From Micractinium sp. NFX-FRZ (taxonomy: Eukaryota > Chlorophyta > Trebouxiophyceae > Chlorellales > Chlorellaceae), in the NCBI GenBank assembly GCA_029339195.1, contig JAPTJF010000328.1, forward strand, positions 1 through 63,101: 63,101 nt of DNA, read 5' to 3'. Positions within the stretch are counted from its first letter, which is position 1; every line of letters starts with the position of its first letter. The notes beneath the pieces are model-generated. The model made no database searches. It was not told where the DNA came from and was given only the letters and a program-made list of their open reading frames with translations. Made by a program: the position numbers and the translations under genes. Positions 1 to 10,098 of the stretch are shown piece after piece.

Positions 1-137
1 GGCCCCGCCGCTGCTGTGGAGCAGGCATCAGGGCAGGAAGGCTCCTCTGAGGCACAGCCGTCCTCCCCCTATATTGTCATTCAGGTCTTCTGGGAGCTGC
101 CTTGTGCCAGGCTGTGGAAGTGGGGTTTGCGCGTCAG
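1..137 (+). other. Possible 3' end of an upstream coding exon (partial)
   Basis: Frame 1 is open from the first base and reads Gln/Ser/Ala-rich sequence followed by SSPYIVIQVFWELP. It stops at a TAA that overlaps a good splice-donor string (CAG then GTAACC, donor GT at 138-139). It could therefore be the end of an exon of a gene entering from the left. No domain is recognisable and the acceptor exon was not found, so this is only a candidate. The rest of 138-533, up to the IMP3 start, shows nothing I can assign. Confidence 0.25.
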
Positions 138-533
138 GTAACCTCACGGGTGCGCCGCCTGCCCTGACGCCGGCGGGCCAGGGTGGCAGCTGCAGCATTG
201 AGTTTCCTGCCTGGTGGGGCCCTCACCTGTTTCAGTTGCTGTTTGGTGTCGTGATGAATGTGAAGGTGATGGGGGGAAGGATAGATAGGGTACGCGACTG
301 AGTGAGGGCGACCGCGGTGCAGGCGACAGCGTGGCAGCGGCGGCAGCGGCGGCGGCAGTCATGGCGCGGTCCCAACGCGGCGCATGCATGCGCCTAATAC
401 TTTATTACGCACTGAGCGTTGTTCGCCGTGTGCAGGAGAGCACTGCGCCGCGCATGCACTGAACAAGGCGGTGGAGAATTGAGCGGCCGACTGCAAGCCG
501 GCGGGTGTTTGCAGCTAATAAGAACTCGTCAGA

Positions 534-2159
534 ATGCGCAAGCTCAAGCATCATGAGCACAAGCTGCTGCGCAAAGTGGACTTCCTGCAGTGGAAGAATG
601 AGCACAACCTGCGCGAGCTGCAGGTGCGCACGCCTCCCTGGAGCAGCGCTCAACGGATAGAAGTACATGCACCGCGGCACGGGGCCAGCGCCGCGGGCCG
701 GGGGCGTTCCGCCGCCACCGCCGGTGCTGCCGCTGCCACCGCTGCCGCCAGCCTGTGCCCCGTCCCTCAACGCCCCGGTCGCTCCGCAGGTGATGCGTCG
801 CTACCACATTCAAGACCGGGACGACTACAAAAAGTACAACAAGCTGTGCGGCATGGTGACCAAGCTGACGGCCACGCTGAAGCGGCTGGATGCCAAGGAT
901 GCCACGCGCATCCAGCTCACCGATGGGCTTCTCAATAAGTGAGGGAGGGAGGGAGGGAGGGATGAGTGGCTGACTACTTCTTGGTGTGTGCGTGTTTGTC
1001 TGTGCATAGCTGGGCGGGTAATGTGTGCTTGGGTGGCGAGTGACGCCAGGGGCACCCGGCGCACCGACGCAGGGGCGGCTGCCCAGTAAGTCGGGCCACA
1101 CAGGAGGGAGTGACTGTAGTGGGGCACGGGCAGAAGACACGCTCACAGGCCCAGCTGCTGCACATGGACAAGCGAGTGAGCTCATGGTGCATTCAGGTCA
1201 ACAAAGGACGGCGCTCCATTTACCCCTTGTCCGATCCGATGTACTCGCACTCCCCAACTATGTGCGCCTCTGCTGTTGCCCGCAGGCTGTGTGCCGATTG
1301 TGGGGATCCCCACAGGGCCACGGTGCAGACGGAGCCTTCTGCAGCTGCCCACCGCCTGCGTTCCCGCACTCGTCACCCGTCCACCCACCTCCCTTTCCTT
1401 CTGTTTTCTATTCTGTTTGCAGGCTGTACGACATGGGCGTCATCACCACCAAGAAGAGCCTGGTGCAGCTGGAGAAGCTGTCCACCGCCTCCTTCTGCCG
1501 GCGCCGCCTGTCGGTGGTCATGGTGCGCCTGAAGATGAGCGAGACGCTGCGGGAGGCGTGCACCTTCATCGAGCAGGGGCACGTGCGCGTGGGGCCCGAC
1601 ACAGGTGGGTGGCTGTGGGCAGCATGTCCCTGCGGCGGAGTGGTCAGTTTGGGAGGTGACATGCGTGGCGGGGCAGGTGGTGATGGCCGGGGCAGGTGGG
1701 CCAAGCGGGTGCCCCCGCCTGCGCGCCAGCTTTGGGCCGTGCTGTGGTTCAACCCCCAGCACAGCACATGCCAGCGCCTCCGCCCGGCCGCTGCCACTCT
1801 CCCCTGCCCCCTTCCCTTGTGATCCCGCTTCAACACCCAGCCCCTGCCCTCGTCATCTCTCAGCCCCGCTGATTCAACAGTTGCCAACTCCTCCGTTCTG
1901 TGTTGATGCACGCCGTGAAATATGTTGTGTGACATGCGTGGCCACCTCCAGATCAAGCGCAAGGCATCTGTCGTTTACTTTCCTCTCATTCACTAGTCCT
2001 TCTGCCTGCCGGCCCTGCCTGCCTGCAGTCACCGAGCCGGCCTTCCTGGTCACGCGCGCCATGGAGGACTTTGTGACCTGGGTGGACACCTCCAAGATCA
2101 AGCGCAAGGTGCAGCGGTACAACGACAAGCTGGACGACTACGACCTGCTGGCGGGATGA
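534..2159 (+). CDS. IMP3: U3 snoRNP protein IMP3 (4 exons)
   Basis: IMP3 is a core protein of the U3 snoRNP (with MPP10 and IMP4) in the nucleolar small-subunit processome; it helps U3 pair with pre-18S rRNA. Exons 534-623, 790-938, 1423-1604 and 2029-2159 join in phase to 183 aa, the usual family length (about 184). The N-terminus [20 protein letters not shown] and the S4-type RNA-binding part ([15 protein letters not shown], then [12 protein letters not shown]) are close to animal and yeast IMP3, as is the C-terminal [16 protein letters not shown] stretch. The start is the conserved family start. A TGTAA poly(A) signal lies 27 nt after the stop. Intron 3 contains a degenerate copy of part of exon 4 (see findings). 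Identification is firm; exon ends are supported by reading phase and family sequence. Confidence 0.95.
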
Positions 2160-2185
2160 CCTTACCATGCAACCAACCATACACG

Positions 2186-2190
2186 TGTAA
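2186..2190 (+). terminator. Poly(A) signal TGTAA of IMP3
   Basis: TGTAA, the usual green-algal poly(A) signal, 27 nt after the IMP3 stop codon. Confidence 0.6.
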
Positions 2191-2519
2191 TAAAGTGCTT
2201 GGCGAGTGGGGGCCATTTGTGGGCCGGCCCGGGCCACACGCGGCGGCGCCCTTTCCAGCACACCCGCCACCATTATCTTGCCTGCACATGCTGACGCAGC
2301 CCATGGGATGCTGCTTGCCGACTTCTCCTTGCTCTGCTTCACCTGCTTTCACCTGCTTCAGCTCCTGCACTCTGCTTCTGCCTCCTCACCCGGCCTTCCT
2401 CGTCTCCCCATTCCACCTACCGCTCCCGCCACCCGCTCTCCGCTGCTGCTGTGCTCTCCCCTGCCGCTCTGCTCTCCCCGCTGTTTCCCGCTGCCGCATT
2501 CAACTCAAGCTTCCATCAC

Positions 2520-2524
2520 TTACA
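2520..2524 (-). terminator. Poly(A) signal TGTAA (minus) of the ApaG gene
   Basis: TTACA on the plus strand, i.e. TGTAA on the minus strand, about 140 nt past the stop of the LYR-ApaG gene and convergent with the IMP3 signal. Confidence 0.5.
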
Positions 2525-2664
2525 CTCCCCGCATACCACGCGACTCAAACCTGGCGTTCTCTGTAACAAATTGTGACAGCTACCACATGAGAGTGCACAC
2601 ACGGGGCAGCAGGAGAGGCGGTGAGCGCAGAGCAGACGGGCGCTGGCCTCACCACCGCCACCCC

Positions 2665-5600
2665 TCAGGCCCCCCCGCCGCTTCCCTGCCGAGGCGGCAC
2701 GAAGCGGAAGGGCGCGATGCGTGCGTCAAACGTGCGCGCCCAGGCGTCCTGCGGCCGCTGCGGGTCCACCACCGCCATCTGGAAGGAGCCGTGCATGCAG
2801 CCGCCAGGCGCCTCCTGGTCGGTGCCGCTGCAGGGGAGGACGTGGCACGGCAGGGGTGCGGAGGCCAAACTTGTGAGACGGGGAGGGAGGGGAGCGCGCT
2901 GTGCATGCAGCCGCCAGATGCCTCCAGGTCGTGCCACAGCAGGAGAGGGGTGGGGAGGCCACAATTGTAAAGAGGGGAGGCAGGGGAGCGCGCTGTGCAT
3001 GCAGCCGCCGGGGGCCGCCTGAGTGGGTGCCACAGCAGGATGGGGTGGGGGTGCATGCGAGGCGGGAGGGGCAGATGTTAGAGAAGGGGAGGGAGGCAAG
3101 CGAGTGTGCATGCAGCCGCCACGGGCCGCCTGAGTGGGTGCCGCTGCGATTTGAAGGGATGCATGCAAGGGGGCGAGGGCGCGGGCACGAAGACGAACAG
3201 CTGGCCACCGAGCAGCGGTGGCCACCCGCCTGCCCAGCAATGCCACTCTCCTCCCACCTTCCCAGACGCCTGCCCCACCAGCCAGCCCAGCCACACCTGC
3301 AGTACTCGAAGCACTCCCCCGGCCCCTCAGATCTCTTGGCACCAAACAGGCCAACCCGTGACTAGAATGCCCACCAGCCAGCCACCCACCAGCCCAGCCG
3401 CTCCTGGTAGCATTTGCAGAACTCTCCCGGCTTCTCAGCCCTGACGACCTTGAAGCGACCAAACTAAAACTATATATGCATACCCACCAGCCAGCCACCT
3501 GCCAGCCCAGGCGCACCTGTAGTACTCGAAGCACTCCCCAGGCTTGATCAGCGGGGTGCAGCCCACCACGCCCTTGGACCCCCGCGGCACCTCCGTGATC
3601 ACCTGCAGCCACAGTAAGCAGTCAAGAGGAACACCCAAAGCATGCACACTCGCTTAAGCAGCAAGCGCCGAAGCACCTGGCGATGACCTGCTGCAGTATG
3701 ACATGCAGTGATCAATCCATGCAAATGGAAGCAGAAGGCACAGCGGCGCCCTGAGCGCGTTGTGCCGCCAACCGCAGCACAGCAACAGCGCCAGGCTACG
3801 GAGGCAAACACAGGTCTGTTCCCTTGTCAAAGTATATATGCATCAGCGGCCAGGTTCTTGCCTGCCCCTGGCTGTCCTCTATGATCCAGTGCCGGCTCAG
3901 CAGCTGCACGGCCTCCTGCCTGCACCAGCGGGCCGACGACATGACACAAAACAAGTGAGGGAACACGCCAGGCTCTTGCCTGCCAGCTCAGCACCTGCTC
4001 CGCCCCCTGCCTGGAGCAGCGGCAGCAGCGGCGGCAGCAGCAGCGCCAGTGGTGCAACACCAGCGGGGCAGCAGCGACGTGGCATAGGTGGAGTGGGCGG
4101 CATGGGCCACTGTCATGATCACAGCATGAGGGCAGGCATGGCAATGGCCACATCGCAAAGGATGCACAACGGTGTGGGGCTGGATGCAGGATGGATGAGG
4201 CGAAGCATGATGCAGCAGTGGTCAGCATGGAGGCAGCGCGCAGTCGGCGGCAGCACGCAGGCAAGCGAGAAGCGAGGCCACCAGGCAGCCAAGCCAGCGG
4301 TGCAGGAAGCTGTCGGGCAGCAGGCGATGGGCATGCGGGCAGGCAGGCGTGCGCCCTCAGATTGCACCTTGGTGCATTTCTCTCCACTCAACAGGCCGCC
4401 TACGTCCGGGGGCGCAGTTGAGCAGCCCCCCGGGGGCAACCCGGTCAGAAGTACCTGATTCTACTTATGTCGTCACCGGGCGGGTGGGCGGGCAGCAGGT
4501 GCAGGAGTGCAGCGGGCAGCAGGCAGCAGACGGCGATGACCGCAGGACACATCAGCCGGCAGCCCGGAGCAGCACGCATGCAGCACGGCAGCAGCAGCCG
4601 CAACAGATGCTCAGCTGCGACAGCAGCAACACGTGTACAAGATATCACACAGGCGACAGCAGCAGCTGTACGGCAGCAGCAACAACAGCCCCAAGCCCAC
4701 CCGCCCCATCCACCCGACAGTGGACACGCGCACGCGGTACCAAGCCCACCCGCCCCACCCACCCGACGTTGGACACGCGCACGCGGTACGTGTAGTACAG
4801 CTTCTCCGGCACCCCCTCCTCCTCCTCATACGAGGGGTCCAGGTCGCTGGCCCCCCCAATGTAGGCCGCCGTCACCTCCACATGCACCCCCTCCGTCTCT
4901 GCTGAGCTGGAGGAGGCCTGGGGGACAACGGGCGGGTGGGGAGTGTAAAGGGGGCCAGCAGGCATGTGTTGGGTGAAGGGTGTGACAATGTGACAGGGGC
5001 AGGGGGCACGGAAAACTGAGGCGGGGGCAGGCGAGCGAACTACATGCACCCCGCTGGTGGGCAGGGGTGGAAAAAGGGGAGGGGCAGGTGAGGGGGTGGA
5101 GCACGTGAGGAGGGGAGGGCACGGGGAGGACGGGGGACGGGATCAAGGGCAAGCGAGGGGCTGGAGCATGGGAGGGCAGGCAAGAGGGAGGGCAGGCATG
5201 TGAGGTGCTGTAGCATGCGCAGAGGGAGGCATGCAGGAGAGACCCCTCCTCATGTATGCCATATCAATCCCACCCCACCTCATGTGTGCCAGCCCCACCC
5301 CCACCCCACCAAATGTGTGCCACATCACCCCCCGCACCTGCATGTGTATCTGGTCGCCCAGCAGCCGCAGGCTCTGGAACGCCCAGTCCAGCTGCTCCTC
5401 CTTGCCGCTGCCCTCTGGCGGCTGGCGGAAGCAGCGCGCCACAAGGCCTCGCAGCTCTGCCGGGCTAAAGCTGCCGCTGGTGACGCCCTGCGGCAGGAGG
5501 GCAGGTTCCGTTGGAAGCCATGAGCCAGACAGCAGCATGGGCTGTATGTATGGTGCAAGCACCAGCAGCAGATGCGCCGGCAGCAACAGCAATCGGCAGG

Positions 5601-6038
5601 CGCTTGGCTTGATGTTGCTGCCGGCACGCTTGGCACGAGCACGGCAGCTGCTGAAAGCATTGCAACGTGTGCCCACCTGGGCCGCCCAGGGCGCCAGCTG
5701 CTGCAGGCTGCGCAGGTAGAACACGTCTCGCGGCGGCGCCCAGCCATGCCCGCCCTGCTGCATCAGCCAGGCCTCTGCAGGGGGAAGGAGGCCGCAGTGT
5801 TGCTTCAGATGCAATCCTTGCTGCAGCCCCCAGCAACCTCCATGTTCCAGCCGCCTCCACGCCTCGCCCATCGCTGCTACAACCACACGGCAGCCGCTGC
5901 CGCCGCCCAGCCCCCGGCACAGGCCTCACCCTTGCTGACAGGGAGACGGATGTCCAGCTGTGCCACCCCCTCCCGCTCCAGTGCCCGCGCCTGCCGCATG
6001 AACAAGCGGTACAGCGCCCGCACCGCTCTCGATGACAT
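2665..6038 (-). CDS. LYR-motif plus ApaG-domain protein (7 exons)
   Basis: Exons in reading order: 6038-5930, 5774-5677, 5487-5338, 4917-4763, 3919-3862, 3602-3517, 2827-2665; 272 aa. The C-terminal half (about residues 130-265) is an ApaG/DUF525 fold: VRVSNVGQEAVQLLSRHWII, then EVPRGSKGVVG, PGECFEYYSGTDQEAPGGCM and a final FDARIAPFRF strand. ApaG domains are usually protein-interaction modules, as in FBXO3, SKIP16 and PDIP2. The N-terminus RALYRLFMRQARALE has the LYR tripeptide at residues 9-11 and a later LRGLVARCFRQ...LDWAFQSLRLL helix pair, typical of Complex1_LYR-like proteins that bind acyl carrier protein or assembly factors in mitochondria. An in-frame ATG at 6164 would add an N-terminal extension, possibly a targeting peptide. 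The fifth intron starts with GC (CAG then GCAAGA at 3861). Three introns carry copies of exon edges. The ApaG call is firm; the LYR call is likely. Confidence 0.85.
2791..3170 (-). repeat. Four tandem copies of the last-exon acceptor region of the ApaG gene
   Basis: Units start at 2791, 2901, 2995 and 3106 (spacing 110, 94 and 111 bp). On the plus strand each begins GTGCATGCAGCCGCC and runs through a copy of the 3' splice site region and first codons of the terminal exon (the GTDQEAPGGCMH part). The unit at 2791 contains the true exon edge; the others lie in the intron and have decayed. Confidence 0.85.
3288..3545 (-). repeat. Three copies of the exon-6 donor region of the ApaG gene
   Basis: The block coding for PGECFEYY plus the following donor (CAG then GTGCGCC, followed by a CCAGCC-rich stretch on the plus strand) occurs at about 3485-3545 (real exon) and as decayed copies at about 3380-3440 and 3288-3340 inside the downstream intron. 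Confidence 0.75.
4688..4791 (-). repeat. Tandem duplication (about 50 bp) of the exon-4 donor in the ApaG gene
   Basis: Two adjacent, nearly identical blocks on the plus strand, each AAGCCCACCCGCCCC... ending ACACGCGCACGCGGTAC. Read on the minus strand, each carries the codons for YRVRVS-V followed by the GG/GTGGGTGG donor, so there are two possible 5' splice sites. The upstream one keeps the expected ApaG sequence VRVSNVG. Confidence 0.8.
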
Positions 6039-6423
6039 TGCAGTGTGCTGGCTGCCCCCCTGCGTGGGGTGGGCGGCGGCGGCGCCATTGAGCGGCAGCG
6101 GGCGGTGAGCGGCAGCGGCAGTGTGCAAGGAGCGGTGCGCGCGCTTCCCACGCATTCTGCACACGCGCCGGCGCTGTATGGCTCACACAGAGGTGTCCGC
6201 GTTGTCCTTTGCGGAGGGTTGGCAGAGGTGGTGTCGAGCGGGGGTTGTCTGCTCTTGAGTGCTCAGGAGGGATGTCTAGTTTCAATCGGCTTAGCCGAAA
6301 GCTAAGGGTTGCCCACAAACAGACTGGCGGCACTGGTCTGGCACTTCACCTGCCAGGCTGTACACCCAATTGCGGCCACCTCCAACTTCCTGTCCGCCTT
6401 CTGAATCGCGGCATTGCTCCAAC
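6039..6423. promoter_or_regulatory. Divergent promoter region, LYR-ApaG / DPH2
   Basis: 385 bp between two divergent start codons. No clear TATA box. It must hold the 5' UTRs and promoters of both genes. Confidence 0.4.
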
Positions 6424-9151
6424 ATGATCGACGAGTCGGCCTGGCGCGTCCAGGAGACGGCAGAGTACCTTTGCAGCCGGGGCTACAAGGATGTCACGCT
6501 GCAGTTCAGCGACAATGATCTGGAATATGCATCAGGCGTGGCGGTGGCAGTGCAGGCGGCTTGCACCGCGCGGGGCCACGCCCTTCAGGTGGGCGCGCCG
6601 CCGCGCTCTCGCTCGCCCGTGCACCTGCTCACAGCGCCCTGTGCAGCCAGCTACCGCGCCAGTAGCCTGACTGTGAGGACATGTCATCGCATGCAGGCCT
6701 ACATCCTCGCCGACACCACCTACAACTCCCTGAGCGTCGACGAGGTGGCGGCGGCGCACGTCAACGCGCAGTGCGTGGTGAGCCCCTTGCCTGCACACAG
6801 GCGCGGCACACACATTGCGTGGATCAGGGTCGCGTAGCGGGTGTACGGTGCGAGGTGGTGGCTTGCCAGGCTGCCACACCATGTTGGAGCTGCTGCGGAC
6901 CTCTTTCCTCACCCTGCCCACCACGGGCCCTGCAGGTGCACTATGGGCGCGCCTCCCTCACCAAGCTCTCCCGCTTGCCAGCCTTCTTTGTCTTTCCGGA
7001 GCAGCAGCTGGATGTGGCGGCAGCCGCGGCCTGCCTGGCGGGCAGCGCCCTGCTGGCAGGCCTGGGCCAGAGCACGTGTAGTGGCAGCGCTGGCGGCAGC
7101 GGCGGCGCCAGCAGCGGCAGTGGCGGTGGTGATGAGTCAGGCAGCGGCTTGCAGCGGGTGCTCGTCTTTCTTGACCAGCCGCTGCTGCATCAGCTGGAGG
7201 CCTTCCAGGCAGCTCTTCTATCTCTTGTGCAGGCCCAACAAGGGGCGGCAGCTGCGCAGTGCCTGGTGTTTCCCCGCGTGCCACGTCAGCACATGGAGCC
7301 GGCGGCCGCTCTGCATGCGGCTGGCAGGGCGGCGGGGTGCTGCGGCGGAGGCAGTCGCAGCCAACCAGAGCAGCAGCAGGCGCAGGCGGCGCAGCAGCAG
7401 GCAGCCCCGTGCTGCCAGGGTGCCGGCGCCTGCAGTGGTGATGCGTCCGAGAGCACGCAAGCCACCACAGCAGGCGCAGCAGCAGCAGCAGCAGGAGGGG
7501 CAGAGGAAGCAGCAGCAGAGCCAGCAGCAGCAGAGCCAGCAGCAGCAGCGCCAAGTGACGACTCAGCAGAAAGGGAGGTCGCTGGCGCTGCCAACGGTAG
7601 CAGCCTGCACAGCCTGGCTGGCTACCAGTGGCGGCTGCCAGCGGGCACCGGGATGAGCGATTGCGGGCTGGCATGGGTGGGTGCCCCCAACGCCCCCGCC
7701 CTGCTGCAATTGCAGCTCACACACAACGCCTGCCGCTGGGCCATGCTGGACCCAGCACTGCTGCAGCCACAGCCCAGCAGCACTGCCGGCACAGCGCCGG
7801 CCAGCAGCAGCAGCGCTGCCAACAGCAGCAGCAGCAGCGCCAGTGCAGCGTTGCAGGAGGGCCTCCCTCTTGAGATCAGCCGCGCGCTGCGGAGGCGCTA
7901 CTTTTTGGTGGAAAAGGCGCGGGATGCCAGCATTGTGGGGATACTGGTGGGCACGCTGGGCGCGGCGGGGTACGGCAATGCGGTGGGCGCGCTGCGGGCG
8001 GCGGCTGCGGCGGCTGGCAAGAAGTCGTACACCCTGCTGGTGGGCAAGCCCTCGCCTGCCAAGCTGGCCAACTTTCCAGAGATTGAGGTGAGGCGATGGG
8101 AGGCCATGAGGTGGGATGTGCAGGTGGCTTGGTGAGGTGACGTGTGATGCAACATGTTGCGCACCCATCTGGGTGGGCAAGCCCACCCCGCAGCTTCAAC
8201 CTGGTCACTGTTTCCAGAGTATGAGGTGGGTGAGGAGTTGAGATGTGCTTGAGCAGAGGTCTGGGGATGCAGGCTCGCTACAGCTGCTTCTGTCTATGCT
8301 GCGGCTGCGGCGACGGCTGCTGCTGCTGCTGCCGCCGGTGCCCCCGCTGCCTCCCCCAGCTCGCCCATGCCTCCTGTTTTTCCTGCCTGCTTACATCCTT
8401 GCCTACCCCGCCTGTGCAGGCCGTTGTACGTTTTTGGCCAACCATTAAGGCCATATCTCTGTGCCCCCGCCTCTGCCTCCCACCGCTCTTGCATCACACA
8501 GCTGCCGCCCTCCCTCCCTCGCCTTCCTGGCCGCAGGTCTTTGTGTTGGTGGCCGACCCCCAGGGCCAGATTCTGGACTGCAAAGAGTACCTGGCACCCA
8601 TCATCACGCCCCATGAGGCCATGCTGGCCTGGGGAGGCGTCGATGGAAACGGCAGTACGGACTGGGATGAGCGGCAGTACCGCCTTGACTTTGAGGGTGT
8701 GGTGCAGGAGGCGGCAGCGGCGGCTGGGGCGCAAGGCGGGGGGTCCGGCACTGCCAGCCAGGCGCAGCGGCGGCGGCGCCAGGAACCGCGGTTTTCGATG
8801 CTGTCGGGGCGATACACCGGCGACGGCGGCAGCGGGTCAGAGGATGAGGAGGAGGAGGCGGCAGCAGCAGCGGCAGATGGCCAGCAGGGCGATGGAAGCA
8901 GCAGCAGCAGCAGCAGCGCTGCCACCGCGCTGGCGCTGCATGCGCAGCAGGCGCTGCAGCTGAGCGTGGCTCCCGGGGGCCGCTCTGACCTGGTGCAGCC
9001 ACGCTCAGCAGCTGACTACCTGCTGCACAAACGCACATGGCAGGGCGTGGAGACGCCGCTGGTTGGCGCGGCCCCGAAGGCTGTTGAGGCGGCGGTGGAT
9101 GGGCGCAGCGGCAGGGCGGCAGGCTATGTCGACGAGCCGGCGCGGCAGTGA
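6424..9151 (+). CDS. DPH2: Diphthamide biosynthesis protein DPH2-like (4 exons)
   Basis: DPH2 partners DPH1 in the radical-SAM-type transfer of aminocarboxypropyl from SAM to the histidine of elongation factor 2, the first step of diphthamide synthesis. Exons 6424-6588, 6697-6777, 6936-8087 and 8537-9151 give 670 aa. Family landmarks are VTLQFSDNDLEYA, AYILADTTYNSLSVDEVAAA, VVHYGRASLTKLSRLPAFF, a KKSYTLLVGKPSPAKLANFPEIE block, and FVLVADPQGQILDCKEYLAPIITPHE near the C-terminus. The protein is longer than animal DPH2 (about 490 aa) because of Ala/Gln/Ser/Gly-rich inserts (about 7084-7570 and 8710-8960). The cysteine pair usually found at the SLSVD site is absent, and the cysteine expected in the VLVADP motif is Asp (see findings). 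TGTAA lies 46 nt after the stop. An in-frame ATG at 6370 is a less likely start. Confidence 0.9.
7440..7560 (+). repeat. CAG/GCA-rich low-complexity tract in DPH2
   Basis: Dense CAG/GCA triplets encode Ala/Glu/Gln-rich sequence within the third exon. It is probably a disordered insert in the DPH2 fold. Confidence 0.7.
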
Positions 9152-9197
9152 GGCAAGACCTTTCCAGCTGCTCCACTGTGTCATTATTCAAGCATCA

Positions 9198-9202
9198 TGT
9201 AA
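9198..9202 (+). terminator. Poly(A) signal TGTAA of DPH2
   Basis: TGTAA 46 nt after the DPH2 stop codon. Confidence 0.6.
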
Positions 9203-10098
9203 CGCTTTGACAGCACACATTCAGGGCACCAAAGGCAGCACCGTGATTGGTGTGGGTGTGGGTGTGAATGGGGCGGGGTGAGAGGTTGACGGGCAGGGCC
9301 CGATGCGGTGCAGCCTCATGGCATGCCACTGCCACAGAAAGAGCTGTACCGGTGTAGCTTGCTATCTAAGGGTAGTACCAACCGCAAACCCGCCTTGCTG
9401 CCCCAAGCGGCAACCCCAGCTGGCTTGCTGGTGGTTGCCACTGCAGGCAGGTGGACGGCAGGACCCGGCCCCTCACGGCCCTGCTCCCAACTGTGTTGCA
9501 GCACGTGTCAGCAGCCCACTGGATTTTCAAGTGAGCTGGTGCCAGCATTGCCTGACACGGCTGAATGACAGGGGTAGCGGCAGCATCAGCACCACAGGTG
9601 CGGAGGCGGTGTGCTGTGCCAAGTGCCAGGTGCCTGCCCACCTCCCTGCCCGGCTGCACCGCTCGCTCGAACCAGCCCAAGCCATTTTGACAAGCGGTTG
9701 GGGGCTGCTGTACACTGACGGATGCTGCTGCTACTCTGGTCTCCTCGTGGAGTTACCGTAACCGTTACCGTGCCTCCTTGAAGGAGGCATGCACTTGAGA
9801 TTTTCTTGGGGGAGAGAGCATGCCATATCGTGTGCTCTCGAAGAATGCAAAGTTTAAGGCAGTGGGGCGTCAGGGGCAACACCAGCAGCTGGCATCACAG
9901 GCTGCGCCCGTGGGGGCCAGGCCATTCCCTGCGCTACTCAATGAATGCATGAAGAATGGGGACGAATCCAAGAGGATAGTACAGAATAGATTTGATAGGT
10001 TGAATAGGGACAGGTGTTGCTCGGCAGTGTTGTGACTGTGCTGCGTGGCGCAGTGCCGGACGCGGCTGCCTCCCTTCCGGACGGCACCCCAGCTGGGC
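9203..10098. other. Convergent intergenic region with a 17-bp palindrome
   Basis: About 0.9 kb between the 3' ends of DPH2 and the deacetylase. No convincing coding sequence. It contains GCCTCCTTGAAGGAGGC (9772-9788; 8-bp arms around one base) just after a repeated GTTACCGTAACCGTTACC string at about 9752-9769. No TGTAA for the minus gene was found near its stop. Confidence 0.5.
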
